A DNA stretch of 32,175 bases from Nocardia shimofusensis NBRC 100134 (GTDB lineage Bacteria; Actinomycetota; Actinomycetes; Mycobacteriales; Mycobacteriaceae): NCBI RefSeq assembly GCF_001613125.1, contig NZ_BDBT01000041.1:1-32175 (forward strand). Reading direction: 5' to 3'. A program made the position numbers and the translations under genes. This document shows, one piece after another, positions 1 to 6,675 of this stretch. The notes under the pieces were generated by a model. That model saw only the letters and a program-made list of their open reading frames with translations, was not told the DNA's origin and did not search any database. Each line of letters starts with the position of its first letter. Position 1 is the first letter of the stretch.

Positions 1-1
1 C

Positions 2-808
2 CGCGAGCAAGTGCAAAAGCAACTGCGCGGGATTGCCGAGCGCGCCGAAAACGGAAAGCCGCTCGACCCGGGGATCTTGCAGAAGCAGCATGAGCGGTTG
101 ACCAAGAGGCTGGAGAGCATCAGGGAGGCCGAGCGCCGGAACGAGCGCGCTCTCCTGCGATCGCTGGGCGTGCAACTGAGCGACACTCCGATGCGCACGC
201 TGGAACAGTTGAGAGAAGAGCAGCGCGAGCAGCGGCGTCAGAATGTGGTTCGCGGTCTCGAACAGATCGGACGCGAGGTCGAGCGTGGGCACTGGCGGGA
301 GATCGCCGACCAGCACAACACGCGGGTGCACCAACTGGGCGTCGAGCACGTGAGATCGGTGGAACAGCGTTTTCACGGCCGAGAAGGAGCCGAGCGGGAA
401 ATCGCGATCGAGCAGGCCCGTCGCCAGGCCGAGCGGTTGCTGATCACGCCGGAGAAGGTCGCGGGCCTGGACCTGGAACGGTTCCGTGCCGTGCGCGACG
501 GTCACGAAGCCGGATACAACTCACCGAACAAGACTCACACTTACCAGCGGTCCGGAATGCCCGCCGTCGAAGTCGAACACGACGCACCGGAGCGGCGCTT
601 GGCCCGGATGGTGCACGATGTCGACCGCGGCTTGGCGGTGGACCAGGTCTTGATGCGAGAGGTGCTGGAGGTCAGCACTTTCGAACCGGCCACCGAGGCG
701 GTGCGACGTGATGTGGACCATCGGCAATCATTGAGCCGAGGACGGCATCGAGCAGCCGAACGCGACCGGGAACGAGGAATCGATCGAGGGCCGGATCGCG
801 GCCGATAG
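2..808 (+). CDS. Partial basic coiled-coil protein of unknown function, probably frameshifted near its end
   Basis: The reading frame is already open at the left edge, so the true start lies outside the window; GTG at 11 is only the first internal start codon. The visible ~268 residues are dominated by Arg, Glu and Gln in long helical runs, giving a predicted coiled coil over about residues 5-140. A less charged stretch follows (about 160-190, containing YNSPNKTHTY) and then an Arg-rich tail ending at 808. No signal peptide, membrane segment or catalytic motif is visible. From about 735 the third-position GC preference moves to another frame, which reads as an acidic Pro/Ser/Asp-rich tail, so the Arg-rich end is probably a frameshift product. 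The family was not recognised; the C-terminal part of a large secreted or polymorphic-toxin-type protein, or of a mobilisation protein, are both possible. Confidence 0.6.
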   Translation, partial: REQVQKQLRGIAERAENGKPLDPGILQKQHERLTKRLESIREAERRNERALLRSLGVQLSDTPMRTLEQLREEQREQRRQNVVRGLEQIGREVERGHWREIADQHNTRVHQLGVEHVRSVEQRFHGREGAEREIAIEQARRQAERLLITPEKVAGLDLERFRAVRDGHEAGYNSPNKTHTYQRSGMPAVEVEHDAPERRLARMVHDVDRGLAVDQVLMREVLEVSTFEPATEAVRRDVDHRQSLSRGRHRAAERDRERGIDRGPDRGR

Positions 809-927
809 CCTTCGGCTCGAACCGCCACCATCATCGGCGAGCCCGGCGCCATCTACCGGCGACGATGCAGCTTCGGCGCACCTGGAGAACACAGGCTCGT
901 TCGGCTCGGACGAAGGAGGGGAACAAG

Positions 928-1038
928 ATGGACAGCGACGAACAGATGATTGTGGATCTTGGTGTGCCAGATCACTCGCGAGCGATGAAGCGCACGAACC
1001 CCTTCTCGCCTGAGGAAGCGTATGTAATCCGGACATGA
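928..1038 (+). CDS. Possible small protein, 36 aa
   Basis: ATG at 928 is preceded by a strong purine-rich Shine-Dalgarno (AAGGAGGGG at about 913-921) at good spacing. The frame encodes a mostly polar peptide beginning MDSDEQMIVDLGV, ending with a plausible helical stretch (FSPEEAYVIRT) and stopping at TGA 1036-1038. It lies between the coiled-coil gene and the acidic 169-aa gene, 37 bp before the latter's start, so the two could be co-translated. No family is recognised. The alternative is that this is a relic of the upstream gene's frameshifted tail, which overlaps it in a different frame. The ribosome binding site is the main support. Confidence 0.45.
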   Translation: MDSDEQMIVDLGVPDHSRAMKRTNPFSPEEAYVIRT

Positions 1039-1075
1039 TCGGCACCACGCAGGAGACACCGATAGAAGGGAAATC

Positions 1076-1585
1076 GTGGCAGCCAACGAACAATTGGGCT
1101 TGGACTTCGAAGTTCAACGGACCGCCTGGGGTAACTGGGTCGATCCCGAACGGCGAACAGCGCAGGCACGGAAGTTCATGGACCGTGCGGCTATCGCTCG
1201 CATCCCGGCCACACCGTGGCCCGCGGGTTCGCCGGAGGTGCACAGGCTCGACGCCCTGGTCGCCGAACTATTTCCGGATATCGAGACGACCACGAAGCCC
1301 GAGAACGCGGATACGGTAGACGAGTTCATCTGTTTTGTCGGCGAATGCTATATCAAGTTCGCGCGTGCGCAGTGGTTCGACTTCGAATGGCGCGGCCGGG
1401 AGTACTCGTTCTACGACAGCGTCAACCCTGCACTTCGGTGGCTCGGAGACGATGACGAAGAAGAAGTCACGGCATGGGAGCTGATGGAGGGCGTCGCAGA
1501 CCACGCCGACCTCGGAGACGGTTTCTCCCTACTCGCCGACGAGATACGGGAAGAGTACGACCGAATCGCGGCTTCGGCCAAGTAA
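1076..1585 (+). CDS. Acidic cytosolic protein of unknown function, 169 aa
   Basis: GTG at 1076 has a ribosome binding site (AGAAGGG at 1064-1070). The protein is strongly acidic (a DDDEEE run near residue 125, Glu/Asp-rich C-terminus), with no signal peptide or membrane segment, so it is probably cytosolic. The central part (FICFVGECYIKFARAQW, residues 84-100) followed by a Tyr-rich strand resembles small immunity-type or orphan globular proteins in which a 'VGE...W' core precedes a substrate or partner strand; this is a resemblance only. The position, downstream of a basic repetitive coiled-coil gene and a tiny ORF, would fit an immunity or partner protein, but no toxin domain was identified upstream. 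The gene appears intact and has normal high-GC codon use. Confidence 0.7.
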   Translation: MAANEQLGLDFEVQRTAWGNWVDPERRTAQARKFMDRAAIARIPATPWPAGSPEVHRLDALVAELFPDIETTTKPENADTVDEFICFVGECYIKFARAQWFDFEWRGREYSFYDSVNPALRWLGDDDEEEVTAWELMEGVADHADLGDGFSLLADEIREEYDRIAASAK

Positions 1586-1729
1586 GAGCTCCTGACGGGA
1601 TCGGCCGGGCGGTGGCGAGTAACGCTGTAGTGCAGTATCTTTCGTTGTGACAGCACCGTGGATCTCTTATGGAGCTACGCTGCGAGCCCTCTCGTACTCC
1701 GATGCGGGACAGCGAATTTGACCTGTAGT

Positions 1730-1760
1730 TGAACCCAGCACACGGCGGGTGCTGGGTTCA
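1730..1760. terminator. Perfect hairpin between convergent genes
   Basis: A perfect 12-bp inverted repeat, TGAACCCAGCAC at 1730-1741 and its complement at 1749-1760, encloses a 7-nt loop. It lies 145 bp after the acidic gene on the plus strand and 13 bp after the stop of the minus-strand membrane-protein gene. It is therefore best read as the terminator of the minus-strand unit, possibly bidirectional. No long T-run follows on either side, as is usual in high-GC actinomycetes. Confidence 0.6.
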
Positions 1761-1772
1761 GGCATCGCTAAA

Positions 1773-2228
1773 CTATCCTGTGCCGCATACGAAATTCAGA
1801 GAAACGATGTCGAAAGACTCGTCGATTCCTTCGGTGCTCATTTTCCTTTTATATGCGCGGCCGGACAGTGAATCTGGATCGATTCTCTTGACATACAGGC
1901 GGCAGCCGTCCTCGAACTTGCCATCAGCGACCCAGTCGTACCGAGTAGGGCCATGCACCCGAGGTGCGGACGACATTTTCAAGTCTGGGGCCGAGACTCT
2001 CTGTACTACCTGCTCATCCGGCGGTCCTGTGTAGATGATCTCGATGGCGTTCTCGTCGAGACTGTATCTCTGGAGTTGTTCGTATCCGTGCACCGCGGTA
2101 TCAGTGGCATGCCGGGAAATCGGTGAAGGCTGAGAGAATAGCACGAAGAGCACAATACCTGCCGCAGCAGCTGTTGATACAACAACAAGGACAATCTTGC
2201 CTTGTTTGGAGACAGGTATTAGCGGCAA
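1773..2228 (-). CDS. Membrane-anchored protein with extracytoplasmic domain, unknown function, 151 aa
   Basis: An ATG at 2228 opens a protein with a short basic N-terminus (SKQGK), one hydrophobic helix at about residues 10-31 (VLVVVSTAAAAGIVLFVLF), and a soluble ~120-residue domain with two cysteines (one in DGCRLYVKR, one in NFVCGTG near the end). The topology would be N-in with the domain outside, like an uncleaved signal anchor. It overlaps the 3' end of the upstream minus-strand gene by 10 bp, so the two were co-translated. The base composition is clearly more AT-rich than the rest of the window, suggesting a recent foreign origin. The family is not recognised. Confidence 0.65.
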   Translation of the reverse strand: MPLIPVSKQGKIVLVVVSTAAAAGIVLFVLFSQPSPISRHATDTAVHGYEQLQRYSLDENAIEIIYTGPPDEQVVQRVSAPDLKMSSAPRVHGPTRYDWVADGKFEDGCRLYVKRIDPDSLSGRAYKRKMSTEGIDESFDIVSLNFVCGTG

Positions 2229-2490
2229 TTGTACGCTCCGTCCATCAGGTCTGTCGCAATCTTCCAGTTTTCGTTTGTCATATTGATGTACTTTTGCCCC
2301 TCGGGCCCGACGGCCTGCAACTTATTATAGTCCGCCAAGAAGCCTTCTGCGTTGTAGGACAGTGCAAGGTACTCGTTCAGAGATAGCTGCTCGACAATTT
2401 TTTCGTTTGCGTCTGATGCCCACTCGGAATTAAGTCTGCTCAACGTGAAGGCAGCAGCCTTGATCGCTAGCGACCAGCCCGCACCGTGGC
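2219..2490 (-). pseudogene. 5'-truncated remnant of an unknown gene upstream of the membrane protein
   Basis: The minus-strand frame ending at 2219 encodes about 80 convincing residues, rich in Asn, Glu and Tyr (for example LSLNEYLALSYNAEGFL) and ending in GAYNCR. Going upstream past about 2480 it runs antisense into a high-GC helicase relic, and no ATG or GTG with a ribosome binding site is available. The simplest reading is that the 5' part was removed by the rearrangement that joined this AT-richer segment to the helicase fragment. The 10-bp overlap with the downstream gene shows that the two were once a pair. The function is unknown; the helical, Asn/Glu-rich sequence has no catalytic motif. 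Confidence 0.55.
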
Positions 2491-3537
2491 CGCACACGAG
2501 GCGCAACTGGTGGTCATCGATACCTCACGCCTGGCTGCGCCCGTGGCTCGCCGAGGAGGAAGCGCATCCCGGTACAACCTGCAACACGCGCAACTCGCGG
2601 CCAATGTGGTGGCGCAGACGCTGCGCGATGCCGTCGAGCCCGCGAGCATGGGGCTGATCAGCCCGTTCGCCTCCCAAGCCCGTCTCCTGCAAGCATTCGC
2701 TCCCTCCGACGACGACCGCGTTCTCGCCTCCACGGTGCACCGCTTCCAGGGTGCGGAGACCGATGTGGTGCTCTACGACGCTGTCGACAGCACCGGCAGT
2801 TCGTTGAAGCCGCATCGCTGGTTCACCGAAACGGCCATGGGCAGCGAGGGTGCGAGACTGCTCAACGTCGCGATGAGCCGCGCGCGGGAACAGGCGATCC
2901 TGCTCGCCGACATGGCATTCCTGCGCCGCCATTGCCCGGCGCGCACGCCGGTCCGCACCTTCTTCTCGCACCTGGCCGAGTACGGTGACATCCGCCAATG
3001 GAAAGACATCGTCTCAGCGGAAGGACCGACCTCGCTCGAGGCCGATGCGAACCAACTGCTGGACGACATCGGCCACGCTGTCACCGGCATCGACATCTCC
3101 ACGGCCGCCACCGGCGGACCGCTGACCCGCCCGATCGCCGAGATCTTGGGCGACACCCCGGAACAGGTGAAGATCTCGCTCTGGTACCGGCCCGACGACC
3201 GCTGCGCCGACACCCTCGAGCGTCCACTGCGTCACCACCACACCATGCTGCATCCGATGCGGCCGGTGCAGGAGTCCTGCGTGGTGGTCGATTCGATCGT
3301 GTGGTCGGCGAGCGGCCCTATCCTCGGCCGCGACCCGGCGTCCTGCTGCGCACAGACCACGCCCCATTGGCGGACGCACTACGTCGGCAACTGCTCAGGC
3401 GGACGGTCGCCGGAGTGCCCGGCACCGGAGAGCACGCGGAGCAATGCGCCTGCGGGAGCCTGCGGACGAGAGAACAGGTCCTCGGCGGTCCCCGCGCCGG
3501 CGTGCACAGTTTGTGCCGAACCTGCCGGATCCGCTGA
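2471..3537 (+). pseudogene. Relic of SF1 (UPF1-like) helicase with degraded PLD-like domain and Cys-rich tail
   Basis: Only the C-terminal RecA-like domain of a superfamily 1 helicase (AAA_12 type) remains. Visible pieces are ISPFASQARLLQAF (motif IV region), ASTVHRFQGAETDVVLYDAV (motif V) and LLNVAMSRAREQAILL (motif VI). The Walker A and B half is missing; the frame is closed by TAG at 2468-2470, just before the junction with the AT-rich segment. After a linker, the stretch VQESCVVVDSIVWSASG (about 3269-3320) resembles the HxKxxxxD core of a phospholipase D-type nuclease, but with the His and Lys replaced. From about 3340 coding sense moves to another frame, which reads VLLRTDHAPLADALRRQLL and then a CxC...CxxC zinc-ribbon-like end, stopping at 3537. 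The parent was therefore probably helicase-PLD-zinc ribbon; the copy is dead. Confidence 0.65.
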
Positions 3538-3559
3538 GAATTTGCGGCTACGCGATCCC

Positions 3560-3877
3560 ATCGAAGCGCCGCCTTCTTCATGGTTGAATGTGCCATGGCC
3601 TGTGGAGGACATCGACCTGATTTCCAAACGGAACCGCTCCAATCCTGCACTGTTCTGCGTTCTGGTCGTTCCCCGCGAAGTCGGCCACTGGCTCCATCTG
3701 ACAACGGACGGGCTGCTCGCTCGTAGTCATATGTACTGGCAGTGGGGGCATACGTTACCGCCGGTCAAAGATGGCCAGCAGTCACAAACTGTGCATATTT
3801 CGAAATCCAACCTGCTCACGCCCAAGGTGATGCTCGAGTTGATGGAGGAGGCGAGCAAATGGCAGCCGCAAATCTAG
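3560..3877 (+). pseudogene. 3' half of a DUF4365 gene, fused in frame to the helicase relic
   Basis: About 105 codons match the C-terminal half of DUF4365 proteins as I know the family: a hydrophobic strand with VP (CVLVVPREVGHWL), an aromatic segment (MYWQW), a TVHIxKxNLLT segment, and a final helix (MLELMEEAS). The N-terminal half, which carries the conserved Asp/Lys residues that suggest a nuclease-like fold, is absent. No start codon with a ribosome binding site is present, and the frame continues upstream into the helicase remnant, so a deletion appears to have joined them. The stop at 3877 lies 19 nt inside the next gene, which shows that the two were translationally coupled. Confidence 0.6.
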
Positions 3878-5052
3878 CCGATCCGATCGGGCAGTACGGC
3901 GACATACTCACCCCGGCCAATATCGCGCAATTCCTCGCAACTCGCGATTGGACGTGCAGGACGGACCGCAAGGTGGATCAGGTCTGGGTGTTGGACGAGA
4001 GCGGCGGAGGTCGCCCTGTCTCGGTTCTCTTGCCGCGCACGCCGTCGTTCGTCGATTACGCCAAGCGTATGACGGAAGCGATCGAGACGATCTCGAAGAC
4101 CTACGACTGGGGTCTGCCCGAGCTGGCCGAGAAGGTTGCATCCATCCGCGCGGATCTCTTCTATATCCGTGTGGACCAGAGGTTCGATGACGGCACTATT
4201 CCGCTGCGACAGGCCAGCTCGCTGTTGGACAGCATCGACCAGATAGTACGTGCCGCAGCGATAGCGGCCCACAATCCGCAGGCCACAGGACGGGGCCGGA
4301 TTCCGGATACGGTGACCGAATTCCTCAACGAGGACGTTCGGATGGGGCATACCAAGAAGGGAAGCTTCATCGTCACTGTGGCGGCCCGAATCGGTGAGGA
4401 CGATGTTCCGGAGGGTTCCGGTGAAGTCGGTACGAGGGAGCCGGTGCCCAGCTTCGCCCGGCGGACGATGACGGCACTTGCCCGGAGCCTGGATACGACC
4501 CGTCGATATGCAGCGAGCCGTGAACAGTTCGAGGGAATCGGCGACGCCGTCGAACAAGGTCTGAAGCTGCAGGTGGTGCAGGCGCTCCAGGACATCGGCG
4601 GTAGCGAAGGCATCCGCTCACTCGATCTCTCCTTCGAATGGGCGCCCGCCGAACCGCAGCACATGCCCGTTCCGGATCATGTTTCTCTCGACCGGAGCCT
4701 GATCGACCAACTTCCGGAGATCGAACGCCGATTGGTGCGGCGAACCGAGCCCGAAAGAATCACGGTGGTCGGCCCGGTCAAGGAACTGCGACGATACGAC
4801 GAAGGAACCGGCACCGAGGAGGAGAGCGGCGGAGAGATCGTCGTTCATGCCGAAGTCACGGGCAGGATACGACGAGTGACAGTTCCGCTCGGGGCCTCCG
4901 ATATGGGCCTGGCAATCATCGCTTTTCGTGATCGGTTGCCGTTCACGGTGTCCGGCAAGATCGTCAAGCGAGGCAACACATGGCGCCTGGACGAGCCGAT
5001 CGAAGTCGACAGATCCTTCCTCGAGTTCCATTCGAGGCGGCCGAACCGGTGA
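3859..5052 (+). CDS. Conserved protein of unknown function paired with DUF4365, 397 aa
   Basis: ATG at 3859 is chosen because GGAGGAGG at 3844-3851 lies directly upstream; an earlier ATG at 3742 in this frame would run through the DUF4365 remnant and has no ribosome binding site. The protein is soluble. Its N-terminal half has a recurring pattern that I associate with a family of hypothetical proteins: a helix after LTPANIAQFLATRDW, a strand plus LLPRTPSFVDYAKRM, then GTIPLRQASSLLDSIDQIV and VRMGHTKKGSFIVTV (about residues 112-172). A short Asp/Glu-rich insert lies near residue 315. No Walker, nuclease or HTH motif was identified. The overlap with the DUF4365 frame implies joint function. The gene looks intact although its partner is truncated. 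Confidence 0.8.
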   Translation: MAAANLADPIGQYGDILTPANIAQFLATRDWTCRTDRKVDQVWVLDESGGGRPVSVLLPRTPSFVDYAKRMTEAIETISKTYDWGLPELAEKVASIRADLFYIRVDQRFDDGTIPLRQASSLLDSIDQIVRAAAIAAHNPQATGRGRIPDTVTEFLNEDVRMGHTKKGSFIVTVAARIGEDDVPEGSGEVGTREPVPSFARRTMTALARSLDTTRRYAASREQFEGIGDAVEQGLKLQVVQALQDIGGSEGIRSLDLSFEWAPAEPQHMPVPDHVSLDRSLIDQLPEIERRLVRRTEPERITVVGPVKELRRYDEGTGTEEESGGEIVVHAEVTGRIRRVTVPLGASDMGLAIIAFRDRLPFTVSGKIVKRGNTWRLDEPIEVDRSFLEFHSRRPNR

Positions 5053-5059
5053 GTTCGTG

Positions 5060-5088
5060 AGGTCAACGGGCTCGAGTGCCGTTGACCT
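5060..5088. terminator. Hairpin terminator between convergent genes
   Basis: AGGTCAACGG (5060-5069) and its exact complement (5079-5088) form a 10-bp stem with a 9-nt loop. It begins 7 nt after the stop of the 397-aa gene and precedes the stop of the convergent hydrolase gene. It fits a terminator of the plus-strand unit. No T-run follows. Confidence 0.6.
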
Positions 5089-5172
5089 GCCGGTCCGGAT
5101 CGGTGCGCACGGCATCGGTCTCCACCCATCCAGCGCCCTCTCCCCGCTCTGCGCCGAATACGGTTTCGCGGA

Positions 5173-6138
5173 TCACCTATCTCTGTCGGACGCGGACAGG
5201 ATCCGGATGAGCCACTCGGTCCGCGCTCGCCGGGCGGCGGCGGACAGGCAGGCTTGCGGGAACAACGCGTCGAAGCCGTGGAATCCGCCCGCCCAGAGAT
5301 GCAGTTCGGCGTGACCGCCGGCTGCCCAGATGCGGGTGGCGTAATCGACGTCCTCGTCGCGGAAGACTTCCGCGGAGCCGGCATCGATGTAGGCGGGCGG
5401 GAGGCCGGACAGGTCGTCGGCTCGGCTGGGCGAGATGTAGGCGGGGATTCGGTCGTCGGGCAGGCCGGTCAGGATGGCGTTCCAAGCGAACTCGTTGGTC
5501 TCACCGGTCCAGACGGTGGGCCGGCCCGAGTACTGCCGGCTGGAGGTGCTGGTGTTGCGATGGTCGAGCATCGGGCAGCTCAGGATCTGCGCGGCGATCG
5601 CGGGCCCGCCGAGGTCGCGGGCCATCAGGGCCACACCGGCGGCGAGACCGCCTCCCGCGCTGGTGCCCGCGACCACGATGCGATCGGGGTCGATGCCGAG
5701 TTCGTCGGCATGGTCGGCGATCCAGCGCAGGCCGCGGTAGCAGTCCTGGACGGGGGTGCTACCGCCGTGCTCGGGGGCGAGGCGGTAGTCGACGGTGACG
5801 ACGACCGCACCGATCGCGTCGAGCCATTCCAGCGGAATGTCCAACTGGGAGAGACGGTCTCCCATGATCATGCCGCCACCGTGCATCCAGTAGACGCAGG
5901 GCGCCGCGGCGACGGGTTGCGCCGGCGTCAGGACGGTCATCGGGATGCCGGTGTCGTCGGCGGGCACGGTGACTTCGCGGCGCTCGACCGCGCGGCCCAT
6001 GAGCACGGCTTCCAGCGGTGGCGTCGGGATCTGCCGGAGTTGGAGGAGGATCTCCGGTGTGATCCGCGGGATAAGCGGGAAATCGGTGAGCAGCGCGCCG
6101 AGTTCGGGATCGAGGGCGGGGCGGGCGACGGTCGACAT
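5173..6138 (-). CDS. Alpha/beta hydrolase, HSL-type esterase, 321 aa
   Basis: This is a hormone-sensitive-lipase family carboxylesterase, expected to hydrolyse short- to medium-chain acyl esters in the cytosol. The oxyanion-hole HGGG is at residues 86-89, the nucleophile elbow GTSAG at 158-162 (Ser160), the acid probably at Asp261 in the FRDED segment, and the base His287 in GFHGFD. DYRLAPEH (117-124) is the usual family signature. Length is normal. The ATG at 6138 has GAGGAA 7 nt upstream. The gene follows the ABM monooxygenase gene by 35 bp on the same strand, so the two form an operon that faces away from the AraC regulator. The natural substrate is not evident. Confidence 0.9.
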   Translation of the reverse strand: MSTVARPALDPELGALLTDFPLIPRITPEILLQLRQIPTPPLEAVLMGRAVERREVTVPADDTGIPMTVLTPAQPVAAAPCVYWMHGGGMIMGDRLSQLDIPLEWLDAIGAVVVTVDYRLAPEHGGSTPVQDCYRGLRWIADHADELGIDPDRIVVAGTSAGGGLAAGVALMARDLGGPAIAAQILSCPMLDHRNTSTSSRQYSGRPTVWTGETNEFAWNAILTGLPDDRIPAYISPSRADDLSGLPPAYIDAGSAEVFRDEDVDYATRIWAAGGHAELHLWAGGFHGFDALFPQACLSAAARRARTEWLIRILSASDRDR

Positions 6139-6173
6139 ATTCAGTTCCTCTGTGCTGTGATGAGATTCGGAGA

Positions 6174-6491
6174 TCAGAAGGTGGCTTTTCCGCCCACGGG
6201 GATGTAGTCGGTGTAGGGGCTTTCGCCGGTGACGAGCTGTTGAACTTCGGCGACGATCGCTTGCGCGGCCTCACCGGCGAAGAGCCGGTGATGATCCGCC
6301 TCGCTGGTCCAGCCTTCGGTGACGTGGACGACGTCGGGATCGGACGCGGATCGGCAGACCAGATAGACCAGGCAATGCTCGCTGGAGGCGGGGTTGCCGT
6401 CGTCCATGCCGGTCAGCAGCAGATCGACCAACTGGTCGGCCTTCCCCGGCTTGGCGGTCAGGAGTGCGTTGAATCCGTAGCCGACAGTCAT
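6174..6491 (-). CDS. Antibiotic biosynthesis monooxygenase (ABM) domain protein, 105 aa
   Basis: This is a single ABM-type ferredoxin-like fold protein (YgiN/HmoA size class), the kind of cofactor-free monooxygenase or quinol-handling enzyme that acts in the cytosol. The N-terminal strand (GYGFNALLTAKPGKADQL), the central HCLVYLVCRS strand and the VTEGWTSEADHHRLF segment are typical. ATG at 6491 is preferred over one 39 nt upstream because GAGGAG lies 8 nt before it. It is the first gene of the two-gene unit with the esterase and is divergent from the AraC regulator, its likely controller. The pairing suggests detoxification of, or growth on, an aromatic or ester compound, but no substrate can be named. 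Confidence 0.85.
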   Translation of the reverse strand: MTVGYGFNALLTAKPGKADQLVDLLLTGMDDGNPASSEHCLVYLVCRSASDPDVVHVTEGWTSEADHHRLFAGEAAQAIVAEVQQLVTGESPYTDYIPVGGKATF

Positions 6492-6531
6492 GGCGTGCTC
6501 CTCGATGATTGGAGTGATAATCCCGATCAAC

Positions 6532-6555
6532 CTCGATCAGGTACTCGATCAGGTT
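6532..6555. promoter_or_regulatory. 12-bp tandem direct repeat in the AraC/ABM intergenic region
   Basis: CTCGATCAGGTA (6532-6543) is followed directly by CTCGATCAGGTT (6544-6555), 11 of 12 bases identical. A related CCGATCAAC lies just before. Direct repeats about one helical turn apart beside a divergent AraC gene are the expected form of an AraC-family binding site. Confidence 0.5.
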
Positions 6556-6608
6556 CTTTCGGTGTATTCATCTTTGCGCTCTAAAGTGCGCGGATAGTAG
6601 AAAGAACC
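6552..6608. promoter_or_regulatory. Perfect 9-bp inverted repeat flanking the AraC-side promoter region
   Basis: GGTTCTTTC at 6552-6560 is matched by its exact complement GAAAGAACC at 6600-6608, with 39 bp between the arms. It overlaps the end of the tandem repeat and lies midway between the two divergent genes. It may be a second operator or a loop-forming site; the function is inferred from position only. Confidence 0.35.
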
Positions 6609-6675
6609 TCTTTTGTTCTTGCCTGATCCTCTCGCGGTGAGCACTATCGGTTCGACGCTGTGATGCAATCGGCCT

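Noticed and set aside
728..1243. Minus-strand frame opposite the small ORF and acidic protein
   Set aside because: Ser/Pro/Arg-rich product, no ribosome binding site, and antisense to genes with better start signals.
1730..1760. tRNA fragment or attachment site
   Set aside because: The GGTTCA-like sequence belongs to a simple 12-bp hairpin. No cloverleaf and no matching second copy were found.
3742..3858. Upstream ATG as the start of the 397-aa gene
   Set aside because: It lies inside the DUF4365 remnant without a ribosome binding site, while ATG 3859 follows GGAGGAGG.
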